This document shows positions 16,237 through 26,119 of a stretch of DNA of 40,882 nucleotides, piece by piece (the first letter of the stretch is position 1; every line of letters starts with the position of its first letter). Location of the stretch: assembly GCA_029858345.1 (NCBI GenBank), contig JAOUFG010000012.1, positions 1 through 40,882 of the forward strand, read 5' to 3'. The notes under the pieces are model-generated. The model saw only the letters and a list, made by a program, of their open reading frames with translations. It was not told the origin of the DNA and ran no database searches. The translations under genes were made by a program, and so were the position numbers. The stretch comes from Phycisphaerae bacterium. Its GTDB lineage: Bacteria; Planctomycetota; Phycisphaerae; Sedimentisphaerales; Anaerohalosphaeraceae.

Positions 16237-19200
16237 ATGGTAGAATCAATTTACGATCGCATAAATGATTACGGTTCGGTGAAGATTACGTTGGCAAGTC
16301 CGAATGACATTCGGAGCTGGTCGTTTGGCGAAGTGCGCAAACCCGAAACGATCAATTATCGAACCTATCGACCGGAAAAAGACGGCTTGTTTTGTGAGCG
16401 TATCTTTGGGCCGGAACGCGACTGGGAATGTTCCTGCGGCAAGTACAAAGGGACCAAATTCAAAGGGATTATTTGCGACCGCTGCGGCGTTAAGGTGACA
16501 CACAGCCGTGTTCGGCGCAAGCGCATGGGGCACATTAACCTGGCTGCGCCTGTCGTGCATATCTGGTTTTTCAAGTCCCTGCCGAGCCGTCTCAGTACGC
16601 TGCTGGGAATGAAAACCTCGGATATTGAAAAGATTGTCTATTTTCAGGATTATGTGGTGACGGATCCCGGTCAGAGTCCGCTGAAGCTCAAGCAGCTTTT
16701 GACGGAAGATGAATACCGGGATGCTCAAAATAAATACGGCAACTGCTTCAAGGCCTCCATGGGCGCCGAAGCGGCGAAGGAATTACTGCAGCGACTGGAT
16801 CTGGAAGAACTTAGCGCTGAACTTCGGCTGGCGATCAATGAAACCAACAGCAAACAGAAGATCAAAGACCTGACCAAGCGGCTGAAGATCGTGAATGCGA
16901 TCAAGTCCAGTGACAACAGCGCGGATTGGATGGTTTTGGACGTGTGCCCGATTATTCCGCCGGATTTGCGTCCGCTGGTGATGCTGGAAAGCGGCAACTT
17001 CGCGACCAGCGACCTGAATGACTTGTATCGCAGGATCATCAACCGGAACAACCGTCTGAAGAAGCTGATCGATCTGAATGCCCCGGAAGTGATCATTCGA
17101 AACGAAAAGCGCATGCTGCAGCAGGCGGTGGATTCCCTGCTGGACAACAGCCGGTGCCGTCGTCCTGTTCTGGGCAGCAACAATCGCCCGCTCAAGTCGC
17201 TGACGGATATGATTAAGGGCAAACAGGGCCGCTTCCGTGAGAACCTGCTGGGTAAACGTGTGGACTATTCGGCCCGTTCGGTGATTGTTGTCGGCCCGAG
17301 TCTGAAACTGAATCAGTGCGGTCTGCCGAAAAAAATCGCTCTGGAGCTGTTCCAGCCGTTTATCATTCGCAAACTCAAAGACCGCGGCCTGGCCGACACG
17401 ATCAAGAGCGCCAAGCGGATGCTCGAACGGCGTGAAGATTACGTCTGGGATATTCTGGAAGAGGTGATTCATCAGCATCCTGTGATGTTGAACCGTGCCC
17501 CGACACTTCACCGTATGGGTATTCAGGCGTTCGAACCGGTATTGGTCGAAGGTAACGCGATCATGCTGCATCCGCTTGTATGCGGCGGTTTTAATGCTGA
17601 CTTTGACGGTGACCAGATGGCTGTCCATCTGCCGTTGAGTATCGAAGCTCAGGTTGAGGCCCATACCCTGGTGATGGCGACGAATAATATTTTCTCACCG
17701 GCCAGCGGGTCTCCAATGCTTGGTCCGTCGCAGGATATCGTTCTGGGCAACTTTTACATTACCTATATGGCCAAGGGCATGCAGGGCGAAGGGATGCTTT
17801 TCCGGGACCCCGCCGAGGCGATCACCGCCATGGATATGGGCAAAGTCAACATTCATGCGAGTGTTAAAGTGCGTCTGCCCGAGGGCAAAAAAGTACGCGG
17901 TCCCAACGGCATCGAAAAAGGGTTCTTGATAGAAACAACGCCGGGCCGCTGTCTGTTTAATGATATCTTACCGGAGAAGATGCCGTTCTATAATATTGTG
18001 ATGGACAAGAAGCAGCTCGGGGCCGTGATCCACGATTGTTTTGAAATATGCGGCAGCGGCGAAACGATTAATCTGCTGGACAATATCAAAGAGATTGGGT
18101 TTAAGCGGGCGGCGCTGGCCGGTATCAGTTTTGGCTTGACGGACCTGCGGATTCCGGATGAGAAGGTCGGGATCATTGACGCGACTCAAAAACGTGTCGA
18201 TCGGGTCATGAAAAATTATCAAAACGGCATTCTGACCGAGGGCGAACGCTACAACCAGATTATTGACGCATGGACCCATGCCCGTGTGGCGGTGACCAAT
18301 GCCATGATGGAAGCGATGAAAAATGACACCCGTGACGGCAAGCCCTATCTGAATCCGATCTGGGTGATGCGTCATTCGGGCGCTCGCGGCAGCATCGACC
18401 AGATTCAGCAGCTCGCCGGTATGCGTGCGTTGATGGCCAAACCGAGCGGCGAAATTATGGAAACACCGATTAAATCGAACTTCCGTGAAGGGTTGAACGT
18501 TTTGGAGTATTTCACCTCAACGCACGGGGCGCGTAAGGGTTTGGCCGATACCGCGTTGAAAACTGCAGATTCGGGATACCTGACACGTAAACTGGCGGAT
18601 GTGGCCCAGAATATGATGATCAGCCGGATTGATTGCGGGACATTGCAGGGGATTACCAAGAGCACTGTTTATAAGGGTGAGACGATTGATATCCCGCTGA
18701 AGCAATTGATCATCGGGCGTACCGCTCGTGATAATATCCGCAATCCGATTACGGATGAAATGATTGTACGGGAAAATGAGGTGATTACCCCCGAAGCCGC
18801 TGAAAAGGTTGAGCAGATGGGGTTGGATGCGATTCGTGTTCGCAGCCCGCTGACCTGTGAAAGCGATGTCGGGGTTTGCGGCAAGTGCTATGGCTGGGAT
18901 TTGAGTACCAGCCGCCTGGTCGAAGAAGGGATGGCCGTCGGAATCATCGGCGCTCAGTCCATCGGTGAACCGGGTACGCAGTTGACAATGAGAACGTTCC
19001 ACACGGGTGGTATTGCATCGGTTACGCTGATCGAAAACGATCAGAAGGCGCCCCGTGACGGTATCGTTAAATACGTTGACCTGAATGTCGTGGAAGCTGA
19101 ATACGACGGCAAGATTCAACAGATTTCTCTGCGGCGCAACGGTGAAATGTCGCTGGTGGATGAAAAAGACCGTGAACTGGAGCGTTTCAAAGTGCCTTAT

Positions 19201-20505
19201 GGCGGCCTGATTCAGGTCAAAGAAGGCGACAGCGTTAAGCGGGGCCAGACGTTATATACCTGGGATCCGCACCGTGTTCCGATCCTGGCGGAAGTTTCCG
19301 GCTTTGTACGTTTGGTGGATGTCGTTGAAGGCGAAACCATGCGTGTCGAAGAAGAACGCAAAGGGCAAAAGGGCCACCCTATGGTCATTGAGCATAAAGG
19401 CGACAAGCATCCTCAGGTTATGATCGAAGATGCAGAAGGAAAGATTCTGGACGTTCACTACTTGCCGGCCAAGGCCCGTATTGAGGTTGAGGAAGGTCAG
19501 GAAGTCAGTGCCGGTATGCTGCTGGCCCGGTTACCTCGCGGTTCCGGCGGAACCCAGGATATTACCGGGGGTCTGCCGCGTGTCACGGAAATTTTTGAGG
19601 CCCGCAAGCCAAAGGACCCAGCGGCGATGGCGGAAATATCGGGTACTGTGGAACTGAAAAGTGATAAACGTCGGGGTAAAATGACGATTATTGTCCGCAA
19701 TGAATCCGGGATGGAAAAAGAACACCATGTTCCGCGTGACCGTCACTTGAACTATCATACCGGCGACCATGTCGAAGCCGGAGACGCCTTGACGGATGGC
19801 CCGCTGGTGCCGCACGATATTCTCCGAATCAAGGGTGAAGAGGCCTTGCAGCGATACCTGCTTCGTGAGGTCCAGAATGTGTACCGTGCCCAGAGCGTTA
19901 ATATCAACGATAAGCACATCGAGATCATCATTTCGCAGATGATGAATAAGGTTGAGATCGAAAATGTCGGCGACAGCGCTCTCCTGCCGGGCGAAGTTGT
20001 GGATAAGTTTGAGTTCCGGCGTGCCAATATGGAACTGTCCAGAAGCTTAAAAATCAGCGATAAGGGCGATACAGACCTGGTCGTAGGTCAATTGGCAACG
20101 AAAGAAGAGATCGAAGCGGCCAATGAAAAGGCGGAAATGTTAGGTGGAGAGCCGGCAAAAGGCAAAAAACCGCGTCCGGCGACGGCGAATACCCTGCTTT
20201 TGGGTATTACCAAGGCCTCTTTGCAGTCTGACAGCTTCCTGTCGGCGGCCAGTTTCCAGGAAACAACAAAAGTCTTGACAGAGGCGGCCCTGTCTGGTAC
20301 AAAAGACGACTTGCATGGTCTCAAGGAGAATATTATCCTTGGGCACTTGATTCCGGCGGGCACGGCGTTTAAGCCGTATCTGGACATGAAAGTCAAGCAT
20401 TTGGCGGAACCGCCGGTTCCCAAGCAGCTTGAAGAACTGCGGGAAGTTAAGGAAGCCGAAGCGGCTGCGGATAAGGCAGTAAAAGCGGCGCTGGGTCTTG
20501 AATAA
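16237..20505 (+). CDS. rpoC: RNA polymerase subunit beta'
   Basis: RpoC (about 1422 residues) carries the catalytic magnesium site. Zinc site 1 is the N-terminal CSC...CDRC cluster from residue 65; the active site [12 protein letters not shown] is intact near 17590-17625; zinc site 2 is [11 protein letters not shown] near 18860. The trigger-loop region contains [16 protein letters not shown]. The length is close to that of E. coli and the gene is undivided. ATG 16237 or TTG 16231 could be the start; GGAG (16222-16225) is 11 or 5 bases away respectively, so the TTG is possible. It is followed closely by rpsL. Confidence 0.99.
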   Translation: MVESIYDRINDYGSVKITLASPNDIRSWSFGEVRKPETINYRTYRPEKDGLFCERIFGPERDWECSCGKYKGTKFKGIICDRCGVKVTHSRVRRKRMGHINLAAPVVHIWFFKSLPSRLSTLLGMKTSDIEKIVYFQDYVVTDPGQSPLKLKQLLTEDEYRDAQNKYGNCFKASMGAEAAKELLQRLDLEELSAELRLAINETNSKQKIKDLTKRLKIVNAIKSSDNSADWMVLDVCPIIPPDLRPLVMLESGNFATSDLNDLYRRIINRNNRLKKLIDLNAPEVIIRNEKRMLQQAVDSLLDNSRCRRPVLGSNNRPLKSLTDMIKGKQGRFRENLLGKRVDYSARSVIVVGPSLKLNQCGLPKKIALELFQPFIIRKLKDRGLADTIKSAKRMLERREDYVWDILEEVIHQHPVMLNRAPTLHRMGIQAFEPVLVEGNAIMLHPLVCGGFNADFDGDQMAVHLPLSIEAQVEAHTLVMATNNIFSPASGSPMLGPSQDIVLGNFYITYMAKGMQGEGMLFRDPAEAITAMDMGKVNIHASVKVRLPEGKKVRGPNGIEKGFLIETTPGRCLFNDILPEKMPFYNIVMDKKQLGAVIHDCFEICGSGETINLLDNIKEIGFKRAALAGISFGLTDLRIPDEKVGIIDATQKRVDRVMKNYQNGILTEGERYNQIIDAWTHARVAVTNAMMEAMKNDTRDGKPYLNPIWVMRHSGARGSIDQIQQLAGMRALMAKPSGEIMETPIKSNFREGLNVLEYFTSTHGARKGLADTALKTADSGYLTRKLADVAQNMMISRIDCGTLQGITKSTVYKGETIDIPLKQLIIGRTARDNIRNPITDEMIVRENEVITPEAAEKVEQMGLDAIRVRSPLTCESDVGVCGKCYGWDLSTSRLVEEGMAVGIIGAQSIGEPGTQLTMRTFHTGGIASVTLIENDQKAPRDGIVKYVDLNVVEAEYDGKIQQISLRRNGEMSLVDEKDRELERFKVPYGGLIQVKEGDSVKRGQTLYTWDPHRVPILAEVSGFVRLVDVVEGETMRVEEERKGQKGHPMVIEHKGDKHPQVMIEDAEGKILDVHYLPAKARIEVEEGQEVSAGMLLARLPRGSGGTQDITGGLPRVTEIFEARKPKDPAAMAEISGTVELKSDKRRGKMTIIVRNESGMEKEHHVPRDRHLNYHTGDHVEAGDALTDGPLVPHDILRIKGEEALQRYLLREVQNVYRAQSVNINDKHIEIIISQMMNKVEIENVGDSALLPGEVVDKFEFRRANMELSRSLKISDKGDTDLVVGQLATKEEIEAANEKAEMLGGEPAKGKKPRPATANTLLLGITKASLQSDSFLSAASFQETTKVLTEAALSGTKDDLHGLKENIILGHLIPAGTAFKPYLDMKVKHLAEPPVPKQLEELREVKEAEAAADKAVKAALGLE

Positions 20506-20544
20506 AAGAATAGTATTTAGAAATAGAAGTTGTTTGGAGACGTT

Positions 20545-20910
20545 ATGCCAACCATTAATCAGTTAGTGCGACGAGGTCGAAGTAGAAAAGGGAAAAAGCG
20601 CGTATCGGATATCACCGGTTGCCCGCAGAAGCGGGGGGTGTGCCTGATCGTTCGAACGCAGACGCCGAAGAAACCCAACTCTGCGCTGCGTAAGATTGCC
20701 CGTGTCCGCTTGACCAACGGCAAGGAAGTGACCGCTTATATTCCCGGCATTGATCATAACCTTCAGGAACACAGCACGGTTATGGTTCGCGGCGGACGTG
20801 TTCGCGACCTTCCCGGTGTCCGTTATCATGTTGTCCGCGGGACACTTGATACAGCCGGTACGGCCAATCGTAAGCAGGGCCGCAGTAAATACGGTGCAAA
20901 GAAATCGTAA
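20545..20910 (+). CDS. rpsL: 30S ribosomal protein S12
   Basis: S12 (121 residues from ATG 20545, with GGAG at 20536-20539) lies at the decoding centre and controls accuracy. [20 protein letters not shown] and [11 protein letters not shown] are all typical; Lys42 here matches E. coli K43 (counting Met). The second streptomycin position, K88 in E. coli and M. tuberculosis, is Arg87 here ([10 protein letters not shown]; codon CGC at 20803-20805). An upstream in-frame start at 20530 would add residues foreign to the family. It is paired with rpsG as in the str operon. Confidence 0.98.
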   Translation: MPTINQLVRRGRSRKGKKRVSDITGCPQKRGVCLIVRTQTPKKPNSALRKIARVRLTNGKEVTAYIPGIDHNLQEHSTVMVRGGRVRDLPGVRYHVVRGTLDTAGTANRKQGRSKYGAKKS

Positions 20911-20941
20911 CGAGAGAGCAAAAGTCCTTTAGGATACACAA

Positions 20942-21415
20942 ATGGCAAAGAAATTCACGGCGTCAAGTCAGCAGTTAAAACCCGATGCAAAGTATAACAG
21001 CAAACTGGTTGCTAAGTTTGTTAATTGTCTGATGCTGAACGGGAAAAAGAGCATTGCCTATAAAACTTTCTATGATGCGATGGACCAGATTTCCAAAAAA
21101 ATCAATGATGTTCCGCCTCTGGAAGTTTTTGAAACGGCGATCGGCAATGTTAAACCGCTTCTTGAGGTTCGCAGCAAGCGTGTCGGTGGTGCCAGCTATC
21201 AGGTTCCGATGCAGGTCAACGCGAAGCGTCAGCAATCCCTGGCATTTCGTTGGATTCTTGCGGCGGCTCGCGGCAAGAAGGGTAAGCCGATAGCGTTTCG
21301 ATTAGCATCTGAGCTGCTGGATGCATACAAAAAAGAAGGCACGGCCATGACGACACGTGAGAATGTTCATCGTATGGCCGAAGCCAATAAGGCATTTGCC
21401 CACTTTGCCTGGTAA
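20942..21415 (+). CDS. rpsG: 30S ribosomal protein S7
   Basis: S7 (157 residues) organises the 3' major domain of 16S rRNA and lines the E site. Typical segments include [32 protein letters not shown]-like sequence, and the end [19 protein letters not shown]. It is of usual length and 31 bases after rpsL. A strong terminator follows, so fusA is not part of this unit, unlike in the enterobacterial str operon. Confidence 0.98.
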   Translation: MAKKFTASSQQLKPDAKYNSKLVAKFVNCLMLNGKKSIAYKTFYDAMDQISKKINDVPPLEVFETAIGNVKPLLEVRSKRVGGASYQVPMQVNAKRQQSLAFRWILAAARGKKGKPIAFRLASELLDAYKKEGTAMTTRENVHRMAEANKAFAHFAW

Positions 21416-21430
21416 TTGGATCGTTTTCTA

Positions 21431-21471
21431 CTGCCACGGGTTTGTTTTGTCAAAACCGTGGCAGTTTTTTT
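21431..21471 (+). terminator. Intrinsic terminator after rpsG
   Basis: CTGCCACGG (21431-21439) pairs with CCGTGGCAG (21456-21464), and the stem can extend with TTT/AAA around a bulge; seven T residues follow (21465-21471). It closes the rpmG-to-rpsG unit 15 bases after the rpsG stop. Confidence 0.93.
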
Positions 21472-21521
21472 ATGCCCTTTAAATAAGTATAGTGGATTCT
21501 TGCAGGGTAATCTGTAACTTA

Positions 21522-21537
21522 TCCCGATGTATCGGGA
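21522..21537. repeat. Small palindrome in the fusA leader
   Basis: TCCCGAT-GT-ATCGGGA is a perfect 7-bp inverted repeat in the 130-base gap between the rpsG terminator and fusA. It may be an operator or part of a leader RNA. No confident -35/-10 pair was found in this gap, though fusA must have a promoter here if the terminator is effective. Confidence 0.35.
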
Positions 21538-21602
21538 CAACCCTATACCGCCATGCAGCAACGGGAATTTTCAGTCGTGTTCAGTAGGTAAGCTCGAAAA
21601 AC

Positions 21603-23684
21603 ATGGAAACGGATCTGACACAAGTCCGAAATATCGGTATCATGGCCCACATCGATGCGGGCAAAACCACAGTGACCGAGCGTATCCTGTATTTCAGCGG
21701 AAAGACCCATAAAATCGGCGAAGTTCATGATGGAACAGCGGTTATGGACTTTATGCAGGAAGAACAGGAACGGGGGATTACGATCACGTCTGCCGCGACG
21801 AAATGTCCGTGGAAGGGGTATGATATCAATCTCATCGACACCCCGGGACATGTCGATTTTACGGCTGAAGTGGAGCGTTCGTTACGGGTACTTGACGGGG
21901 CGGTGGCCGTTTTTGACGCATCCGAAGGGGTTCAGGCGCAGAGCGAAACAGTCTGGCGGCAGGGTCAGAAATACCATCTTCCATGCCTTTGCTTTATCAA
22001 TAAAATGGACAAAATCGGTGCTGACTTTGCGATGTCGGTGCAGAGCATTCGTGATAAACTTCTGGCCCATCCGGTGCCGGTGCAGATCCCAATTGGTGCG
22101 GAGTCCGATTTCAGTGGATTTGTGGACTTGCTGACCATGAAAGCGGTCTTTTTTAAGCAGGAGGAAACGGCTGCGAGTTTTTGGGAAGAAGAAATTCCTG
22201 CGAATCTTTGTGATGAGGCCGAGCAATATCGCCATGCCATGATTGAAGCGGCTGCGGACTACGATGAAAAACTGATGGCGGCCTATCTCAACGATGAGCC
22301 GTTAACCCCGGAACAAATTGTCAGCGGCCTTCGTAAAGGCACTTTAGAGGGGAAATTGCAGCCGGTACTGGTCGGGTCGGCTCTTCGGAATATGGGGGTT
22401 CGTCGATTATTGGATGCGGTAACTCTCTATTTGCCTTCTCCGCTTGAACGCCCCGCGGCGGTCGGCTTTGAAAAAGGCGATGAAACAAAGCCGATCCAGA
22501 TTGTTTGTGATTCTGAGGAACCCTTCGTCGGACTGGCGTTTAAGATCACGGCCGACAAGCATGGCGACCTGTATTTTGTCAGGATCTACAGGGGGGCATT
22601 GAAAACCGGGAGCCGGGTTCTGAATGTCAACCGCGATCGGAAGGAAAATATTACGCGTATTTTCCAGATGCATGCCAACAGCCGGAACATTCTTGACGTT
22701 GCCCATGCGGGGGACATTGTCTCTGTTGTCGGTCTGAAAGAGACACTTACCGGCGACACGCTTTGCGACACTCGCCACCGCGTGATGCTTGAAAGCATCT
22801 CTTTCCCGGAAACGGTTATCAGTATGTCGATTGAGCCGCGTTCTGCGGCGGATCGGATGAAACTGTCCGAGGCCCTATTGATGCTTCGAAAAGAAGACCC
22901 CACGTTTGTGTTTAAGTTTGACGATGAAACGGGCCAGACCATCATCAGCGGGATGGGCGAACTGCACCTGGAAGTATTGGAACATAAACTGGTGCGTGAT
23001 CTTGGGGTTAATGTGCGGGTCGGCAAGCCCCGTGTGGCATACAAGGAAGCCATCAGCAAGATGGCCAAAGCGGAAGGTAAGTTTGTGCGCCAAACAGGGG
23101 GGCGTGGTCAGTACGGCCAGGTTGCCATCTCCATCGAACCCTTACTTGAAGAGGATGGCCACTATTCCCGCAAAAATGAGTTTGAGAATGCGACTGTCGG
23201 GGGCGTGATCCCCAAGGAATATATTGGGTCTGTGAAAAATGGTGTTTTTGAGGGGTTGTCAAGTGGATCGCTTTCCGGCTATCCTGTTGTTGGAGCTAAG
23301 GTTACGTTAATTGACGGGTCCTTTCATGCGGTCGATTCGTCTGAAATCGCGTTTGAGCAGGCTGGTGTTTTAGCGGTCCGGGAGGCGATGCAAAACGCAG
23401 GCCCTATCCTGCTTGAGCCGGTCATGCGTGTTCAGGCGGTTGTTCCGGAGGCCAATTACGGAACTGTTCAGGGCGGTCTTATCGCCAAGCGAGGTGAAAT
23501 TACGGATACGCATCTCCATGGGAATATGCGTGTCATTGACGCCAAAGTTCCCTTGGCGGAAATGTTTGGGTATTCCGGGCAAATCCGCAGTGCAACGGGC
23601 GGCAGGGGCAGTTTTTCGATGGAGCCCTTAAGTTATGAAAAAGTTCCGGAACAAATTTCAGAAAAAATCTTAATGGGCTATTGA
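21603..23684 (+). CDS. fusA: Elongation factor G
   Basis: EF-G (693 residues) is the GTPase that moves tRNAs and mRNA after peptide transfer. G motifs are intact: [23 protein letters not shown] (switch I), DTPGHVDF and NKMD. Domain II follows, then domain III with [10 protein letters not shown], domain IV with [10 protein letters not shown] and domain V with [14 protein letters not shown]. Switch I is of canonical EF-G type rather than the spirochaete/planctomycete spdEFG type I remember, but some genomes carry several EF-G paralogues, so whether this is the main translocase or a second form is unproven. It lies between two gaps as a one-gene unit, with no tuf after it. The SD is weak. Confidence 0.94.
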   Translation: METDLTQVRNIGIMAHIDAGKTTVTERILYFSGKTHKIGEVHDGTAVMDFMQEEQERGITITSAATKCPWKGYDINLIDTPGHVDFTAEVERSLRVLDGAVAVFDASEGVQAQSETVWRQGQKYHLPCLCFINKMDKIGADFAMSVQSIRDKLLAHPVPVQIPIGAESDFSGFVDLLTMKAVFFKQEETAASFWEEEIPANLCDEAEQYRHAMIEAAADYDEKLMAAYLNDEPLTPEQIVSGLRKGTLEGKLQPVLVGSALRNMGVRRLLDAVTLYLPSPLERPAAVGFEKGDETKPIQIVCDSEEPFVGLAFKITADKHGDLYFVRIYRGALKTGSRVLNVNRDRKENITRIFQMHANSRNILDVAHAGDIVSVVGLKETLTGDTLCDTRHRVMLESISFPETVISMSIEPRSAADRMKLSEALLMLRKEDPTFVFKFDDETGQTIISGMGELHLEVLEHKLVRDLGVNVRVGKPRVAYKEAISKMAKAEGKFVRQTGGRGQYGQVAISIEPLLEEDGHYSRKNEFENATVGGVIPKEYIGSVKNGVFEGLSSGSLSGYPVVGAKVTLIDGSFHAVDSSEIAFEQAGVLAVREAMQNAGPILLEPVMRVQAVVPEANYGTVQGGLIAKRGEITDTHLHGNMRVIDAKVPLAEMFGYSGQIRSATGGRGSFSMEPLSYEKVPEQISEKILMGY

Positions 23685-23720
23685 CAAGATCGAGTTCATT
23701 TGATAAATAGGAATGTTTTC

Positions 23721-23769
23721 CAGCCGAAGCGAGCGGCAAAAGGAATTTGCCGCGTATCGAGTTGGGCTG
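23721..23769 (+). promoter_or_regulatory. Two-level stem-loop after fusA
   Basis: GCGGCAAA-AGGAA-TTTGCCGC (23733-23753) is a perfect 8-bp hairpin. Flanking CAGCC (23721-23725) and GGCTG (23765-23769) can close an outer stem, with CGA/TCG partly pairing between. There is no U-tract. It begins 36 bases after the fusA stop and could protect the fusA mRNA 3' end or act as a terminator of another type. Confidence 0.4.
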
Positions 23770-23926
23770 TGCATTTCGAAAAATAGAGATGATACAGGGA
23801 TGGCAATGAGGGCCGATCCGGCTGTTTTGACGGGTTTGACCTGTTAAAATGGGCCGAAAATGGCTCCAAACGCCCGATTGTAGTTGGGCCTCAAATTAAG
23901 GAAGACGAATAGATGTCTTTCCTGCC

Positions 23927-23956
23927 TTGAACAAAACGCCGTTTTTTTGATAAAAT
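23927..23956 (+). promoter_or_regulatory. Probable promoter of the S10-spc-alpha unit
   Basis: TTGAAC (23927-23932), an 18-base spacer and TAAAAT (23951-23956) with an upstream TG (TGATAAAAT, extended -10) form the best sigma70 match before rpsJ. The start point would be near 23963, giving a leader of about 100 bases. Confidence 0.5.
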
Positions 23957-24062
23957 GACGGTATTTTCGGATTTTTTCTTGTAAAGAAGAAGAAATGTGT
24001 GTATTTTTACCGGCTTTCAATAGTTTGATAGCGATACTGTAGGTAGAAAATAAGGGTAAGCC

Positions 24063-24374
24063 ATGGCAGATACCGAACGAATTAGAATCAGGATGGAAGC
24101 GTATGACCATCGGGCTTTGGACAGCTCGGCGAAAGAAATCGTCGAACAGGCCCGCCGGACCAATGCACGGGTGAGCGGCCCGGTCCCGTTGCCGACACGG
24201 ATCGAACGCTATACTGTGCTGCGAAGCCCTCATGTGGACAAAAAGTCCCGTGAGCAGTTTGAAATGCGCACCCACAAGCGTGTGATTGATATTTTTGATG
24301 CCAACTCCCGTACGGTTGAAGCCCTGAACAGGCTGGTTGTTCCAACGGGAGTTTTTGTTAAGATCAAGGCCTGA
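24063..24374 (+). CDS. rpsJ: 30S ribosomal protein S10
   Basis: S10 (103 residues) is part of the 30S head and, in E. coli, also pairs with NusB in antitermination. Typical sequence: [40 protein letters not shown] and the end [19 protein letters not shown]. It opens the large ribosomal protein array, as in most bacteria, with AAGGGTAA as a modest SD. Confidence 0.98.
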   Translation: MADTERIRIRMEAYDHRALDSSAKEIVEQARRTNARVSGPVPLPTRIERYTVLRSPHVDKKSREQFEMRTHKRVIDIFDANSRTVEALNRLVVPTGVFVKIKA

Positions 24375-24468
24375 TCTTAAATTAAGGGTTCCGTTAAGCA
24401 GTCTATGTAAACGCGGAATGAATTGGAATTAACAGTTATTCGCAACACGCACGAAGGAAGTAAAAACG

Positions 24469-25125
24469 ATGGCAATGTTGCTCGGAAAAAAAATTGGAAT
24501 GACCCAGATTTACGATGAATCCGGGAAAATGGTGACGGTCACAGTGATTCAGGCCGGCCCCTGTAAAGTGATGCAGATTAAAACGCCTGAAACGGACGGC
24601 TACAGCGCTCTTCAGCTTGGGTTCGATGATGTCAAAGCAAGCCGCATTAAAAAGCCGGCTGAAGGTCATGCGAAAAAAGCTCAGGCGTCTGCCAAGAAAT
24701 TTATTCGTGAATGGCGGCTGGGTGCCAAAGATGAGCCGCAATATGCATTGGGCGATGAGGTTAATGTTGAGGCGTTTTCAGAGATCAAGTTTGTTGATGT
24801 TTCCGGAATCAGCAAGGGTAAAGGATATGCCGGCGTGATGAAGCGTCATGGCTTCGGCGGTTTTCCGGGATCTCATGGTACGGAACGTAAGCACCGTGCC
24901 GGCGGTTCTATCGGATCCCATGCCAGCGACCGCGGTCATGGCGGAAATTTGAAAAAAGGCAAACGCATGGGCGGCCGCATGGGGGGTACCCGTGTTACCA
25001 CGAAACACCATCGGTTGGTTTCTATTGACGCAGAACAGAATTTACTGGTGATCAAAGGCGCTATTCCGGGACCGTCGGGCAGTTATGTGGAAATTTTCAG
25101 CTCGCGAACACGGCCCCAGAGCTAA
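24469..25125 (+). CDS. rplC: 50S ribosomal protein L3
   Basis: L3 (218 residues) starts 50S assembly and sends a loop toward the peptidyl transferase centre. MAMLLGKKIGMTQIYDESGK and GKGYAGVMKRHGFGG are typical. The loop from residue 146 reads GSIGSHASDRGHGGNLKKGK, about four residues longer between GSIG and KGK than E. coli L3. Such loops touch the sites of pleuromutilin and oxazolidinone drugs. The end carries the conserved LLVIKGAIPGPSGSYVEI-type strand. Confidence 0.97.
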   Translation: MAMLLGKKIGMTQIYDESGKMVTVTVIQAGPCKVMQIKTPETDGYSALQLGFDDVKASRIKKPAEGHAKKAQASAKKFIREWRLGAKDEPQYALGDEVNVEAFSEIKFVDVSGISKGKGYAGVMKRHGFGGFPGSHGTERKHRAGGSIGSHASDRGHGGNLKKGKRMGGRMGGTRVTTKHHRLVSIDAEQNLLVIKGAIPGPSGSYVEIFSSRTRPQS

Positions 25126-25154
25126 AGAAATTGAATTGATATTGGATAACTAAG

Positions 25155-25784
25155 ATGATTGACGTAAAAGTCTATAATCGAGAAGGCAAAGAACTGGAAA
25201 ACGTGCGGGTGGATGAAGCGCTGTTTGGCGGCACTGTAAGGGCAGCACTGCTGAAGCAGGCGATTGTGATGTATCATTCCAATAAGCGTGTCGGTACGGC
25301 CGCGACCAAGAGTCGTGGAATGGTCGACGGTTCGACGCGCAAGATTTATCGCCAAAAGGGAACGGGTAACGCCCGTGCCGGTTCGATTCGCACACCTGTT
25401 CGTGTGGGCGGCGGTGTTACCTTTGCCAAGGCGGCTCGTGACTTCAGTAAGGGTATGCCAAAGAAGCAGCGTCGTGTTGCCTGCGATTCCGCCTTGCTGG
25501 CCAAGATGCAAAGCGGCAGTGTGGTGGTGGTTGATGAATTGAGTTTTGATGCCCCCAAAACCAAGGAATTTGCACGGGTTTTAGGAAATCTGAACATTGA
25601 TCGCAGTTGCCTGGTCGCGCTTTCTGAGCCGGATGTTAATGTTTACAAGTCTGCCAGAAACATTGAGAAAGTCGATGTTCTAAAGATCGATGAGCTGAAT
25701 GCCGGGGACATTTGTACGAAGCAGAAGGTGCTTTTTACAAAAGCGGCGTTCATGGCGTTGCTGGATAAGAAGAAAATCAATTAG
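25155..25784 (+). CDS. rplD: 50S ribosomal protein L4
   Basis: L4 (209 residues) lines the exit tunnel with L22 and in E. coli also represses the S10 operon. The tunnel loop is present and close to canonical: RQKGTGNARAGSIRTPVRVG, followed by GGVTFAKAARDF. It starts 29 bases after rplC. Whether it represses this operon cannot be told, since the leader lacks a recognisable E. coli-type hairpin. Confidence 0.97.
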   Translation: MIDVKVYNREGKELENVRVDEALFGGTVRAALLKQAIVMYHSNKRVGTAATKSRGMVDGSTRKIYRQKGTGNARAGSIRTPVRVGGGVTFAKAARDFSKGMPKKQRRVACDSALLAKMQSGSVVVVDELSFDAPKTKEFARVLGNLNIDRSCLVALSEPDVNVYKSARNIEKVDVLKIDELNAGDICTKQKVLFTKAAFMALLDKKKIN

Positions 25785-25801
25785 TTAAACGGGATATTAT
25801 C

Positions 25802-26080
25802 GTGGACGATTACAGCATTATTATCAGGCCGTTGGTGACAGAGCAGGGGATGCATTTTGCCAATACCAAAAATGCATACAGCTTTGAAGTGAATAAAAAG
25901 GCCAACAAGGTTCAGATTCGCGGTGCGATTGAAAAATTGTACAACGTTAAGGTGACGGATGTCCGTACCGCCAATGTCAAGGGCAAGCCCCGCCGCCGGG
26001 GTCGTAATATCGGCGTAACCAAGAGCTGGAAAAAGGCGGTTGTGGTGCTTGGCGAAGATTATCATATTGACCTGTTTTAA
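25802..26080 (+). CDS. rplW: 50S ribosomal protein L23
   Basis: L23 (92 residues) sits at the tunnel exit and is a docking site for trigger factor and SRP. DYSIIIRPLVTEQGM and the conserved KANKVQIRGAIEKLYNVKV-type helix are present, with the extended loop KGKPRRRGRNIG. The start is GTG 25802, 17 bases after the rplD stop; no ATG lies nearby at the expected N-terminus. Confidence 0.96.
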   Translation: MDDYSIIIRPLVTEQGMHFANTKNAYSFEVNKKANKVQIRGAIEKLYNVKVTDVRTANVKGKPRRRGRNIGVTKSWKKAVVVLGEDYHIDLF

Positions 26081-26119
26081 GCGAAACGATCAAGAACACA
26101 AATATAAGGTTCTACTATT

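Larger units (their letters stand above)
23685..24062. other. fusA-rpsJ spacer, leader of the S10 unit
   Basis: No gene is visible in these 378 bases. The spacer contains a two-level stem-loop (23721-23769) near its left end, a smaller stem GCCCGA/TTGGGC around 23871-23890, and the promoter at 23927-23956. About 100 bases of leader follow before rpsJ. In many bacteria tuf occupies this place. Confidence 0.6.

Noticed and set aside
21527-21712. Short plus-strand frame overlapping the start of fusA
   Set aside because: It starts inside the palindrome, overlaps fusA in another frame and has no SD.
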